Notes under the pieces: model-generated
Databases searched by the model: none
Told to the model about the DNA's origin: nothing
Seen by the model: only the letters and a program-made list of their open reading frames with translations
Shown: positions 43,986 to 56,084 of the stretch, in pieces
How the letters are laid out: each line of letters opens with the position of its first letter
Position numbering within the stretch: the first letter of the stretch is position 1
NCBI RefSeq assembly: GCF_003589595.1
Contig: NW_020653993.1
Location: 8,400,083 to 8,464,082 of the forward strand
Direction of reading: 5' to 3'
Source of the DNA: Hyposmocoma kahamanoa
Taxonomy: Eukaryota > Arthropoda > Insecta > Lepidoptera > Cosmopterigidae
Length of the DNA stretch: 64,000 nucleotides
Made by a program: the position numbers and the translations under genes

Positions 43986-46280
43986 TGTGTAACAATCGCG
44001 AAAACCTAAGAACTCGATATATTATTATTATTATGTGCAAGTCTACTTGTTCTCTGGACATTGTACATTTCGTTCGTTCCTCTTCGCTGTGGATGTCAGA
44101 TCGACTGTTGTTTGATTTTATATTTCGAAACGAAATAAGGTATATAAATTTCCAAAACACCTTTACATGGGCATTAATTGTATTGCATTAGTTTTGAATA
44201 ATTAATTTAAATTAGTTTTGAATATTTGAGAATATAGGTAAACATTACGAAATTATTCTCGTAATGTACTATATTCTCTTTTCGCTATATAATCACAACG
44301 GACTCTGTTCTTCGGATAAGTCGATATTATTTTTATTAATATGTACAAAACATGAATATATAACACTCTAATACTATTTTGGTGTCATAGATAAAGGTAG
44401 AAAGTTTTGATCGCTGATTATTCCCTTCCCCAACTGTGTTTGTTTTAATGAGAACGTTACTTAGGCACTTTATTATGGTCACACAAAAAACTACCAAAAT
44501 TAGTGAAATACTAATTTAAAAAAATGATGTCGTTTTTGTTGTAGTCCTTTCCAAAAACAATTGTCCCTTAGGCCGGTCGTTAAGGGCTATTAATCAATAG
44601 TACAAAGGGCACCGATTGTCACAAAATTAAACACATGTGCGAAAATGAGTGACAATGCCATTAAGCACCAATTTTGTCGACTATGTTTATTTGTAAAGAT
44701 CTCTGCTTCTGTGTTACTACTTCTACATTTTACCCGGAAATTCGACAGAACACTGCTGCCAAAAAATGTTTATAGAATTTGTCAATTAAACGACTTAAAA
44801 AAAAGGAGGAGGTTCTTAATTCGAATGTATGTTTTGCTTTCGATAATATAGACGCATAACATAATTTATACACATAATAATTATACAATAAAAATTATTA
44901 TTTCGAATCATATAGCACTTTACCACTTGCTCTGTCGGTGTAAAAGGTATAATATTGTTATAAAAATTCGCTTCAATTCCGTTCCGCCGCAATATAAATT
45001 GAGCCAAATAGACCAACGTGGTGGGTTCGGGCTCGAACTTTTTTCCACAGAGGAAACTCATACCCAGGAATGAGATGCGAATAATTGATGACTGTCTAAA
45101 ATGTGTTGCACGCTGTATATGTGATATGTTGTATATATTAGTATATTCTTAATAAAAATAGATGGCACTACCTATACGTAAAACCTTCAATTTTCAGGTT
45201 AATTTTGTTTACGAAATTTCGGTGGCATTTTTTATTCTTTAATATTCTACAATATTATCATGAAGTATTAATAATATTCGAGTGCAATACACTGAAATAT
45301 TATTTAATATTTCACGATGATAATATTCGAATACTTAAATGGCGCGGTTCTTTTACCGTATACAAGGATTTACCTTATTTATTATAATAATCTCAATACA
45401 CGTGACTGTCAAAATCAAGTCCACATGATTATAATTATCTAAAATTAAGTTTCAGTTAGGTTAATTATTGAAGTGAATATACGATAAAAAACAATTGTTT
45501 TTTACCACTTATTGCAAACAATACTAACATTCAAACAAAAAACTATGTCGCCCGAGTTGCAACATAAATAAAATTTTAAAACTTCATTCGTTTATAAGGG
45601 GCCATTGTTCTTTGCTTATTACCGAACAAACTTAAACTTACAGTCGACAAAAATTTAATCGCACTAAAAACTAAATTTTCTTAAACAAAAGTACTGAAAT
45701 TTGTATATTATTGACTGGTTTTTTAAGTTTGTACGCTTTCAAGGTCTGTGAGTGTTTTTGTTTTGGTTTCGTTTTTTTAGGCTCGTGATAAGCTGGCTCC
45801 ACATTAACAATACTCTAAAAAGTAGAGAAACTATTCTCTTGGCTACTAACTACAGCGCTAGAATTACATCAGTCGGATCTTCAATAATAAAATGAGGAAA
45901 TTCATTACTTTTTAGGAAACTGACATAATACATTTAAAATAACGGATAGTGTGTAAAATACAATAAACCGCATTCATCCTCTAATACGCCACCCAACGAA
46001 AAAAGAATTATCGAAAACGGTTCACAAAATGTCAAAGCAATCGCGTAAAATACACAAAAAAATACTGTCGAATTGAGATCCTCCACCTTTTTTGAAGTCG
46101 GTAAAAAAAAAGGTACATAGTATTGTCAAAAGCACATCAAATAATGGACTAAAGACTTGGCATACGCCTTATCTACCTAAAACTCAGGAAAAGAAAAATT
46201 CACAAGATTTTTGTATGTAAACGTTTGCCTTTTCTGTAACGGAAATAATTTAAATCATTCAGTCAACAATACCATGTTTG
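43986..46280. other. Six4 intron 4, right part, unassigned
   Basis: It starts with the Penelope-associated CCTAAGAACTCGATATATTA. It also contains fragments of the GGAGGAGGTTCT repeat near 44805-44840 and 46070-46110. Otherwise it is AT-rich and without an exon I can defend. Confidence 0.35.
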
Positions 46281-46397
46281 GTACAGTCAAGAGCACATCA
46301 AGCTTGACACTTTCGACTTTGGATCGTTCTTGTTGCAAGCGGCATAAAGTTAAATTTAAACCTTTAGTATCAAGCTTGGCGTGCTCTTGATCCTGTA
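46281..46397. mobile_element. Foldback MITE family M7, copy 1
   Basis: The ends GTACAGTCAAGAGCACATCA and a close inverse (GTGCTCTTGATCCTGTA) bound 117 bases. Copy 2 is beside Six4 exon 3. Confidence 0.65.
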
Positions 46398-46504
46398 AAA
46401 AATGGTGGAGTTTTTGTATTTACACATTTACACGGATTAATTTTAATTTAAAAGTATATTACGGTTCGAGTTTCTTAATTATTTGTTATGTGTTTGTTTG
46501 ACAG

Positions 46505-46985
46505 TTGCTTCAGCTGCACAAGTCCGATCGTGTGTGGAGTACTACTGCCACCTTTGGGATGGCTCTGCTACATACCAACTGGCCATCTTGGATTCAATTG
46601 ACAATCGTGGCAAGCGACTCGGAATTAGTAGAGGCGAAACTGCAGAGCCTTGAACATCGTCGTAAAGTTCCCTACTTATCGGTATTTTACGGGACATATC
46701 ACGGAGAGTGTGCGATGGAATTACACGATTTAATTCCGCCTTCCCCTTTCAATTATTGAGGGACTAGACGTAGGATTGGCTTCCAACCCTATGTTGTAGA
46801 TATTCCACATTTATATGGCGAACGGCTATGGAGTGGAATGCCCTGCCTGCAGATTTGTTCCCTGAACGTTATAACTTGGACCTTTTCAAGGCGAGATTGA
46901 ATAGGCATTATCTAGGTGTGCATGCTCCATCATCGACCTCATCGTCACTTTCCATCAGGTGAGATGGGGGTCAAATGCACACTTA
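46505..46985 (+). pseudogene. LINE family L1c 3' end, copy 3
   Basis: It aligns with the minus strand of 10290-10750, including GGCGAAACTGCAGAGCCTTG and the TCCCTGAACGTTATAACTTG segment, with several frame breaks. Confidence 0.7.
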
Positions 46986-47483
46986 CATTTGAACAAAAAA
47001 AAACCTTTTTAACATAGATAATAAATACATTATCTGCATATATTTGAGATTAGATTTAAGCTACTGGCTCTATAACTAATGCTTAATAGATGAATAATAA
47101 CATTTTAGACTAGGCCCGCTCTTATTACAAACGTAATAGAGTAGAATTTTAATCTTAAATGACAAGCTCGATGCGCTCTTGACCATGTATCAGCCATCTC
47201 ATGCGATTAATCTATTACCAAATATGATAAATTTCTATATGACATGAAAAGCGATATAATATACTTTATTTCTGTTCCGTTTGATTTTTATTTTTTTATT
47301 TTGTGTGCACCATGCGTCTGTGGGGATAATTCGCATGTCGCCAATTTAAAAAAAAAATATTTTACGGAATTGGAATAATGGAGTACTTTGTCTAGTAAAA
47401 CCGTATGTAAGAATATCCACGGAATAAACGTCTCGAGTTTTGGCGTCAACTTCATACAAATAATTAAGATTTATTATGCTCAC

Positions 47484-47609
47484 GGTCGATTGGGCTGTTG
47501 TTGCGGAGTACGATCTCTCTGCCGCCTGTTCTTGAACCAATTTGAAACTTGCGTCAGGGTTAACCCTGTTTTCTGCGCTAAGGCTCGCTTCTCATCGGGA
47601 GTTGGATAT
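47484..47609 (-). CDS. Six4: Six4 exon 4, second half of homeodomain
   Basis: The acceptor ttttactcag is followed by A, completing Arg, then [20 protein letters not shown] and [13 protein letters not shown]. The latter is the recognition helix, with the invariant Trp, Phe, Asn and Arg of homeodomains. TPQQQPNRP follows. The donor is CC then GTGAGC, phase 2. Confidence 0.96.
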
Positions 47610-47920
47610 CTGAGTAAAACATAAGGATAAAACACTTTATCATTATACACTATATCGAATGAACACATCTACAATTATAAACAGGGTGGAAAAAATCAAT
47701 AGAACTTGAAAAGCAACTACCTTAAATGCTTAAGATAACTTATTTTACTTATAGGAAACATTCTTTTATTTTTCTTAATATGAATAACTGCATTCACATT
47801 TTTTTTTAAAAAAGCTTACCTGAGCAGAGAATCGAACCAAACTAAACAAACTCTATTTTATATACTAATCAATACGATCAACGATAAGAACAAAATCTCT
47901 GTAATGAACATTGGGTCTTA

Positions 47921-48096
47921 GGGTCGTATTCCAGAACTGTACTCAATGCTCAAGTCAGGATTTGAGCAGACTTGAGTATGATTTCAAGCACTGGAAATAC
48001 GACCCTAATGGCAAGGACTTGAGTATGATTTTCAGTGCTCACTGCAATACTCAAGTCCTTGACTTGAGCATTGAGTAGAGTTCTAGAATACGACCC
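47921..48096. mobile_element. MITE family M4, copy 2, perfect TTA duplication
   Basis: The ends GGGTCGTATTCCAGAACT and an inverse bound 176 bases, with TTA on both sides (47918-47920, 48097-48099). It lies in Six4 intron 3. Bases 48100-48680 hold no feature. Confidence 0.8.
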
Positions 48097-48680
48097 TTAC
48101 AATTGAAAACGTTCTATCTATCCTATCTAATCTAACATTTCTATAGTGTACAATTGAAGACGTCCTATCTATCCTATCTAAAGTAACATTACTATCGAGT
48201 TTAACACGAAGGTCACGTAGATACACTAAATATGCACATAACATTGTTATTGGTGCACATAATTTCAAAAAAATGTCTGCGTCAACCCCAAAATCTTCTA
48301 CAGTTTCAAAAGAGTTATCCACCTTTTGTAAATTATTTTTTTTGTAAATACATGGCTCGTAAAAATTACTTTTCAGCTTATCAAAAAATCTGTGAATTAA
48401 ATTATTGGAATAATAAAAGTATGTTTCCTTTAAGTAAAATCAGATATCTTAAGCATTTAAAGTAGTTTCCCTTCACGTCACATTGATTTTATCCACCCTG
48501 TATATTTCAAAGATTGTAACTTTTATATTTATTCCTTTTATAATATTCTGTTTTTAACTCTTCTAGTTGAAGGTTTCCTTCTGTTTTTTTACAGTGACAG
48601 ACACTGTTAAATTCGCACCCCCTGTTGTCTCCACGATTTAACCTCACGGGTGAGTAAACGATTTATTAAATTGATATTTT

Positions 48681-48801
48681 GTACAGTCAGCATATCAAAC
48701 TTGACACTTTGGGATTTTGTTCAGTTTCTATCGTGAAAGGCATAGAGTTACCAAACCAGAAACCATTAAATATCAAGTACAAAATGCTCTTGATCCTGTA
48801 C
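48681..48801. mobile_element. Foldback MITE family M7, copy 2, beside a splice donor
   Basis: It shares GTACAGTCA, ATCAAACTTGACACTTT and GCTCTTGATCCTGTAC with 46281-46397. Its right end lies nine bases from the first intron base after Six4 exon 3. Confidence 0.65.
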
Positions 48802-48810
48802 CATTTGTAC

Positions 48811-48940
48811 CTGTTTCTGTAATAGCAGTCTTTTAGCGCATTCCGACTTTTCTCCTTGAAGCAGTAGACAGTCTCCTCGCCATCCCAAATGGTCTTCGGC
48901 AATGGATACTTCTTGCGAAGTCTGTATTTATCTACAGCTC
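48811..48940 (-). CDS. Six4: Six4 exon 3, SIX domain end and homeodomain start
   Basis: The acceptor is tgccaatag. Forty-three residues run [40 protein letters not shown] and RN, with AG of an Arg codon before the donor GTACAA. TIWDGEE and CFKEKSR are hallmarks of all SIX homeodomains. Confidence 0.96.
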
Positions 48941-49139
48941 CTATTGGCAAAAATTCGAAAATTCCACGGATTAAAAATTAATAAAATTTGTACCCAATAT
49001 ATAGAAACTTGATTCGAAAACAAGCAATATCTTTATTTATATTCAACAACATGATGTTATTACTACCATGATATTCATTTAACAATATCTAAATGAATAC
49101 TAAAAAAATACTATTTTTTTTATTATTAAACAATAAGTT

Positions 49140-49880
49140 AAAATATACAGGTAAGGTACAATAAAAGCTTAAAGACTAGAAAGTAAAACTAGGATTTTTA
49201 AATTATATGAATAAAATTGGGTCCCCGCGGCAAGGTGTCCAAGATGCTAGCAGCGTTCCCCTTTGTATAGCTATGGTAATGCGTTAGGCAAGGTGGCTGA
49301 CGGCCCTTGGGTTTTCACAGTCTATTAATTTTTAACCTACTTCAAAAAAGGAGGAGGTTCTCAATTCGACTGTATGTTTTTTTTTGTATGCATGTTACGC
49401 GATAACTCCGGTATTTGTGAACCGATTTTCATGATTCTTTTTTTGTTTTGGAAAGGAGGTACTTCCATAGGGGTCCCATTTCATTTTGAAGAAAATCATC
49501 CACCTCTAAGAGTGGCTGTGCACGTATGAAGATTCATTTTTATAAATAGCGCCTAAATTTTACTTAAGGAGCAATTATTTTATTGGTTGATTTTGCTATT
49601 TCTCCAATTCAAGGCGTTTTTCTGTCAATGTACTTTGAGTAGTGAGAAGCGATTTTTATTACTTCCAGTGTCAAGTCCTGTATAGTGGCGAACTAGGGGA
49701 TATTTCAAGAAATCTTAGCAAATAGACGTAATTCCTCGTACTTTTGAAGTCGGTTTTTTTAGTACTCTGTACTGAGATTATTTGGATTAAGTTTTGTACA
49801 CATGAAGGGCACCAGGATCCCACGGGCCAAGGGTTTCGACTCCAAAGGCTGTAAATAGGTAGTCTAGCTAGTTCTGGTCC
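49140..49880 (+). repeat. Dispersed repeat R-ACC, copy 4, split by another repeat
   Basis: Its left (49140-49330) and right (49785-49880) parts are contiguous in the copy at 9318-9660. The intervening 49335-49770 is a different repeat. Confidence 0.65.
49335..49770. repeat. GGAGGAGGTTCT dispersed repeat, complete insertion
   Basis: It begins TTAACCTACTTCAAAAAAGG and then AGGAGGTTCTCAATTCGA, and ends with an ACTTTTGAAGTCGGTTTTTT segment that is roughly inverse. Related pieces lie at 53170-53695 and 59225-59385. The class is unknown. Confidence 0.6.
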
Positions 49881-51150
49881 TTATAACTCTAAATTCGTTG
49901 AATTTCCATTCTCACCTACTCAATAAAATATCCATTACTGCTAAGTGCAATAAGGTCGGTGGTCAGTACGTATGTCATTGGAGGCTGTATAGTGTTGGGT
50001 CATGGGAAAATTTTCATTTTGAAAAAATAATGTTTGTCCAGGTATTTTTCCAATATTGTTTTGTGTTGTTTTGGCTTCTGTCCCACTGAGGACAATTCTG
50101 CCAATGTTTAATTTTCCACATTCGACGTTGACGCCAAGTTGACGCCTATCAAAAGTTGAAGTTACTGAACGAAAACGATGAAGCCATTAAAAAGATTTTT
50201 CCGCTGTTATGAAATCATTTTAAATCTCGTTTTTCTTTATGTGGCTTTTATATAAACTAGTTTACTTAATAAAAATAAAACTTCAAAAATATTTCTAAAC
50301 GTAGACCCTTATATGAACCTTTGAAATTATATTTTTCCAATTATTCGGAAAATTTTCCACTATTTAAAATTTTTCGGGAAATTACGTAACAGTATTTCTG
50401 TAGTGAAAATATATGGAACATTGTGAGTAAGGTACCCTCTCAATTATGTAATATTGAATCTTACAGATACCCGTTTCTACACGCTACGATGTCTCCAGTG
50501 ACCTGGCAATCAGCCTGAAAACCAGCAATATGCTGCTTTTTCTTCGATATAGATTTAAGCAAACATTTAATTTTAAATGTTGTATGTTATGTGTTGAAAT
50601 ATAAAGTCTTTTTGTTTTTATTTATTTTTTTTTTTTTTAATACTCAATTATACTACAAAGGTTTATACTCGATGGGTTTAGGTAATCAACTAAATGTAAA
50701 CAAACCATAATGAAGTATTGTATGAGGCATTACCTGTATACTTATTGTAAAATTATAATGAACTTTAAAAATTTATATAAATATAATATTTAATTAAAGA
50801 TGTTTTTCCATATTCTAAGTACGAAACTCACCACTAAATATTGTATTGGACCATGTGACAGCTGAAGATTGTTTACTTTTTAAACCTTTATATTATAGTT
50901 TGTAATTATTATTCATATAAAGATCCAACAAATACAAAGTAAATTCCTTCAATATGACCCGAAACCGAAGTCATTGGCTACAGCTACATCAACTACGGAT
51001 CAAGCCAGCAGACCTTAGAAATAGTATCATACGTCATACGTCCAACATATTTTTATAAATCTCCGGGACCTAATGTCGTTTTACAAAGGTAGTACCAATG
51101 CTTTTTGTATTTACTCCAAATAAGAAACTAACGAATAATTAAAGAATAAG
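49881..51150. other. Six4 intron 2, AT-rich, no feature assigned
   Basis: Around 50490-50600 the sequence resembles a LINE 3' end (TCAGCCTGAAAACCAGC, then AAATATAAAGTC) without coding remains. Confidence 0.3.
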
Positions 51151-52990
51151 AAACTATGCTATGGGATAAATACAGATCTTCTGGCTCAGGCGATGATTAC
51201 ATGAAATTCCGTGAGATTAGCAACAGGTGTGTTGCTCGATCTAAGAAAGAAGCGTATACGAATCAAAAATACTGGAACATGGTGACAAAGCCTTCTACTC
51301 TCACATACGCCGATGCACATCTACCAAAGGAAGCATCCCATCAGCAATTAGCAGTTATAATGGAGACATAGTAATGAATCCCAGTGGTATAGCGGAGGTG
51401 TCTGCAGAGGAATTTTTAACAGAATTTTTAGGAATTTTTACATTCACGGTAAATGTGCAAGAAACTATGATAAAATTGAACACACAATCCTCTCCTGGAC
51501 CTGACAAACTACCAAGTAGCATTCTCAAACACTGTGTAAAGGTCTTAGCTCCCACTTTGACAGAACTAATGAATAAATCTTTCAAAACGGGACATTTGCC
51601 TCAAGATTGGAAGCACGCTATAGTTACTCCAATTTATAAAAAAGAAGACAAGACTCAACCAGGAAATTTTCGTCCCATAAGTCTCACCAGTGTTGAGGTC
51701 AAAATTATGGAAAGAATTATTTGTGATCGACTAAATCAGTTTTTGAATCGGGAATGTATAATATCAACCAAACAACATGGATTTTTACGAAAAAGATCAA
51801 CTGTTACAAATTTGTTAACATGTGTGAATGCATGGAGCAAAGAACTTGATAATAAGAACCCGGTGGATGTAGTGTACCTGGAATTTGAACGCGCTTTTGA
51901 TAATCAGCGCCTCTTAATGAAGCTAGATCACTTCGGTGTATGTGGGACTTCTACTTAACTGGATAGACAATTATCTTAAAAACAGAACATTCCAGGTAAG
52001 TGTCGGTAACTCCCTGTCGCAACTAAATCGCCGCAGGGATCAATGCTCACTCTCCATCTATTTGGATATATGTAACAGATCTAGTTGAGCTCATAGATTC
52101 CAATTGTGCCTATTTTGCAGATGATGGAAAGTTTTTTGCAAATCGTAATCTAAATCGTATATAAGACTGGACCAAAGATTAGATTATCAAATTGAATGCT
52201 TCAAAATGTAGCATTTTGCATCTTGGTAACAATAACCCCAAAGTCACATACAACTTGCATGGAAATACCTTAGCCGCAGTCATCATCATCTTGGAGTCAA
52301 TATCGCATTCAATTTAAAGTGCGGTGAGCATATCACTACAATAATCAAGAAAGCTAACTCCTATATCTATGTCATACGCAGATCGTTCCAAACAATGACA
52401 GTAGACGTGTTCCTCAAAATCTATAAGACCTATATACGGCCACTGCTGGAATACGGATATCAAGTGTGGAGCCCTTATTTCCAAAAAGAAATAAAACTTC
52501 TTGAAAACGTCCAGAGGAAGGCAACTAAAATGCCACAGGCTCTTCGACGCAAATCCTATGAGGAGAGACTACACGTATACGCCTCACTACTCTGGAAGAA
52601 AGACGCCTTCGTGGTGACCTCATCGAGACTTATAAAATTGTGACGAGTCAGTACAATCTACCAGCAATACAAGGCGTCTTTAAAAGAAAAGAAAACTTTA
52701 AACCGTCACGTGGCCACCATCTGAAACTAGTTCGTGCACCTTCTAAAACTCCTGCTGCACACGATTTTTTCAGCAACAGAGTGGTGCACAATTGGAACAT
52801 GCTACCGGAAGATGTTGTTTCTGCTGTCTCTGTTAATGCCTTCAAAAACAAGCTCGACAACTGGCTACGAAAGAGTGAATTAGTGCTAAAAAAGTGAACT
52901 AAAACAAACGATATAAATTTCAACACTGATGTAGAAGACGACCAGCTTTCGCTGGTATATCAGCGAAAGCTGCTCGTCTATAATCAAATA
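51150..52990 (+). pseudogene. CR1-like LINE, reverse transcriptase with FADD motif, inactive
   Basis: The linker before the polymerase is open at 51156-51371. The palm follows at 51374-51958 with SSPGPDKLPSSILKHCVKV, AIVTPIYKKEDK, FRPISLTSVEVKIMERII, KQHGFLRKRSTVTNLL and motif A as YLEFERAFD (the catalytic Asp is replaced by Glu in L-E-F-E). The motif C box CAYFADDGKF is intact near 52104-52133. The thumb and tail lie at 52395-52897 (YIRPLLEYGYQVWSPY). Frameshifts near 51958, 52200 and 52640 kill it. The 5' endonuclease is missing. It ends in a strong hairpin and AAATAAATAAAT. Confidence 0.85.
52936..52979 (+). other. 3'-terminal hairpin of the CR1-like LINE
   Basis: Two 19-base arms with 18 pairs and a six-base loop (GTATAT) include CAGCTTTCGCTG and its inverse. 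It lies 60 bases after the last stop and just before the tail, where the reverse transcriptase of such elements binds its RNA. Confidence 0.75.
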
Positions 52991-53036
52991 AATAAATAAT
53001 CGAATTCTAGAGGCGTCAAATTAAAATTACAAAAAA

Positions 53037-53165
53037 ATAGGAAATGAAACTTTTTTTTTGGAATCTAAATAGCATATCGCGCCCTTTACACCCGTGGTCA
53101 CGGCTGACTGATTATTGAAACCCCGAAACGTTGGTTTATTTGAAAAAACAAATATTCGTGATTTA
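53037..53165. repeat. Penelope-like terminal repeat fragment, copy 3
   Basis: It has GGAAATGAAACTTTTTTTTT, CCCTTTACACCCGTGGTCAC and CGAAACGTTGGTTTATTTGA-type pieces in the arrangement seen at 41918 and 62944. It abuts a GGAGGAGGTTCT repeat that ends at 53695. Confidence 0.6.
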
Positions 53166-53764
53166 GATGCGTTGAATGACCTGAAAAATTTGTGGATTTA
53201 CATTCATTTTTGCCAAGTTTTGTTGAAATCGGTTAGCATGGGTGAAATCCAATTAAACGAATTCATTTCAAATTTGAAAGGGACCACTACTGAGGTATCC
53301 CCTTTCCAACAAAAAAGAGAATCAACGAAATCTGTTCACAAATGTCGTAGTCATCGCGTAACCTAAAAAAATACAGAAATCGGTCAAAATAATTATAACT
53401 TTTTTATTAAAACAAAAACCGAGTTTGTTTATCGGCTTTTTTATAGCAGTTAAATTTATTTGTCAAATTTAATTGCGATCGGTTAACGGAAAGGGATTCA
53501 TCCCTTACTTTGCCACCCTTAGACGTGAAATATTTTCATCAAATTTATATGAAACCAATACTGACGTACCGTCTTTCCAGCAAAAAGGAATCATCAAATG
53601 CTTCACAATTGCCGGAGTAATCGCGTAACACACATAAAACCAATACACAAATAACTAGTCGAATTGAGAATCTCCTCCTTTTCGAAGTCGGTTAAAAATA
53701 GTACTTTAGCATCTAAAATAACAATCCACCAGTTAAGGACTCTGTGGGAGAACGGTTGCTACTC

Positions 53765-53990
53765 TTTTTTTATAATATCGAGTGCGGGACGAACAAGTCA
53801 TGCGCCTGATGGTAAGCTACACACGCCTGTTCATAACAGTTGCAGTGCCACTCACACTGCACTGCCACTGCGCCCGTCACCCTGAGACATAAGTTGACAA
53901 GTCCCATGAGCCTGTAATTTCAGCAGCACCCTTACCCTTCAAAATGGAAACGTAGTAATGCTGATACTGCTTGACGGCAGAAATTGGCGG
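53765..53990 (-). mobile_element. Retroposon R13, near-complete copy
   Basis: It runs from TTTTTTTATAATATCGAGTG through CGCCCGTCACCCTGAGACAT to TGACGGCAGAAATTGG. Bases 54050-54270 are an unassigned GC-rich patch. Confidence 0.65.
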
Positions 53991-54492
53991 CAACTTAAAA
54001 CTTTGACGGTCATGATATTCGTTATAATGAGTGTAGCGTTTTAGTCTAAACAATTTTCCTATCGCCGGACTACCTGCTCCGCGTCCAAACTATTCTACGG
54101 GTCTACCACACCTGAGTTCTCCGCGCTCCTGGGGTCTGCCACCTCGGCAAATTTACCACCTTGGCACACCGCGCTCCTGAGTTCTTCGCGCACCTGAACA
54201 ACCCTTGGCGTCTGTGACCACCACACGTAACGCGCGTGACCTATAGTACCGGCACGTTATGATGACCGTTGTGACGTTTCTTCGCTCATCAAGTTTCGTA
54301 TTAATTCATAACTATTTTGAAGCATATAATTGATATACATTGTTGTCAATAGTGTAAAGTGCAGTAAAATTTATGGAATGTATAATTTTACGACACAACT
54401 TGGCATTTGTTCTTCGCAATTTTTAAAAATGAAATCTAATACGATCGTCACTTAAGGGATCGCTTGCCTGCACAAAGCACAACTTATTCATA

Positions 54493-55784
54493 GGGCGCAC
54501 TATACTTTTCTGGAACTGGCCGCTTACATAAACAATATTTAAAAAGTAATTACAACATTTGAAAATGGAACTCTTTGGCTGTAGAATACAGTTTGTTTCA
54601 TCTGACTGTAATTTGTTTTTACATTGTGGCGTCATTTTAGAAATTGGTTGTCTACATCACCATGGATTTAACTCGTGAAAATTTTCGTAGTATGATTTTC
54701 TACGACTTTAAGTGTAAATTAACAGCTAAGCGGAGCTTCGCTCGGCTTCAAACTGCTTTTGGCGATGAAGCACCACAGAAGATGACTATTTATAGCTGGT
54801 TTGCAGAATTCAAACGCGGTCGTGTGAATCTCAGTGACGAATTTCGTGATGATCACCCGTCCACTGCTGTGAACAACAAAAACATCGATGCTGTGCGCCG
54901 TATGATCAAAACAGACAGACATGAGAAATACCATGAGATTCGGGCATCTTTTATTTTTTTTATTAGGCATAGGCATGAGTCAAATACAATCAATACTACA
55001 CAAACATTTGGTTGTGAAAAAGCTGTGGTCTCGGTGGATCCCACACAACTTGACTGAGGCTTAAATAACGGATCGTGTCACTTGGTGCAATGCCATGCTT
55101 ACCAGATTCAACGAAGGGGCGTCAAATTTGGTGTGGGACATAGTAACAGGTGACGAAACATGGATTTATAGTTACGATCCCAAAACAAAGCAGCAATCTA
55201 TTGCTGCTTTGTTTTGGGTTATTGTTGCTTTGCGTATGGGTCTTTCGAGATGAGCCGAAACCAACCAAAGTGGCACGCGTGCAAATTGTCTCTAAGCGGA
55301 TGATTGCTTTTTTTTTAGTAAAACTGGACACGTGGCTACTGTTGCTTTGGAGAATCGTTATACTGTAAATAGTGATTGGTACACGACCATTTGTTTGCCG
55401 GAAGTTATTGACAAACTCCGTAAAAATAACCTTAAACGCCGTATCATCTTGCACCACGATAATGCCAGTTCTCACACGGCCAGATAGACAAATGAATTTT
55501 TAAAGGTGAACAAAGTTGACCTTATGAGCCATCCCGCGTACAGTCCCGACCTGGCTCCTTGTGACTTTTATTTATTTCCAAAAATTAAGAACCAGTTACA
55601 CGGTCAACGATTTTCATCACCTGAAGAGATTGTCACTGAGGAGTGGCATAAATGTTTTCAAAATTGTTTCACTCGCATGAAAAAGTGCATTAACGCTAAC
55701 GGAGAATATTTAGAGAAACAATGAATTCATTTCAGAACATTTATAGTATTTTTTCTTATTCATTCCGGAAACTTATAGCCATCT
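54493..55784 (+). mobile_element. Mariner family A, copy 3, inactive transposase
   Basis: The left end is GGGCGCACTATACTTTTCTG and the right end an inverse containing CCGGAAACTTATAG. The transposase runs from ATG at 54662 to TGA at 55724 and starts MDLTRENFRSMIFYDFKCKL. Catalytic blocks remain as TGDETWIYSYDPKTKQQS, HHDNASSHTA and YSPDLAP. It is broken by a 13-base AT insertion near 54950, a stop near 55064, an inverted duplication at 55179-55235 and a stop near 55489. It lies in Six4 intron 2. Confidence 0.88.
55179..55218. repeat. Perfect 19-base palindrome inside mariner copy 3
   Basis: CCCAAAACAAAGCAGCAAT is followed by two bases and then its exact inverse. The other mariner copy has only the first arm, so the second arm is a local inverted duplication. 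Confidence 0.9.
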
Positions 55785-56084
55785 CACGTATCTCCGACAA
55801 TCTCGCGTTAAAGTTAAATGCGAAACAAAGCAGTTTCGAATTGTCGATATACTAACTAAACCTTTTTAATTTCGTTTTATTAAAACTTTTAAATCAGCTA
55901 CCCCTTGCAGTACTAGTTATAAATCTAAAAACTTATAGTAGTGACTCGCATTTGATTACATTTTTTTCGATAATCAAATGAGATTTGATGTCACTATTGT
56001 AATCTATCAAAACGGCCATCATAGCATAGCCGGTACTGTAGTGATTTCATAGTCTAAGCATTACGCTAAGAGTTCACTTAGCTA

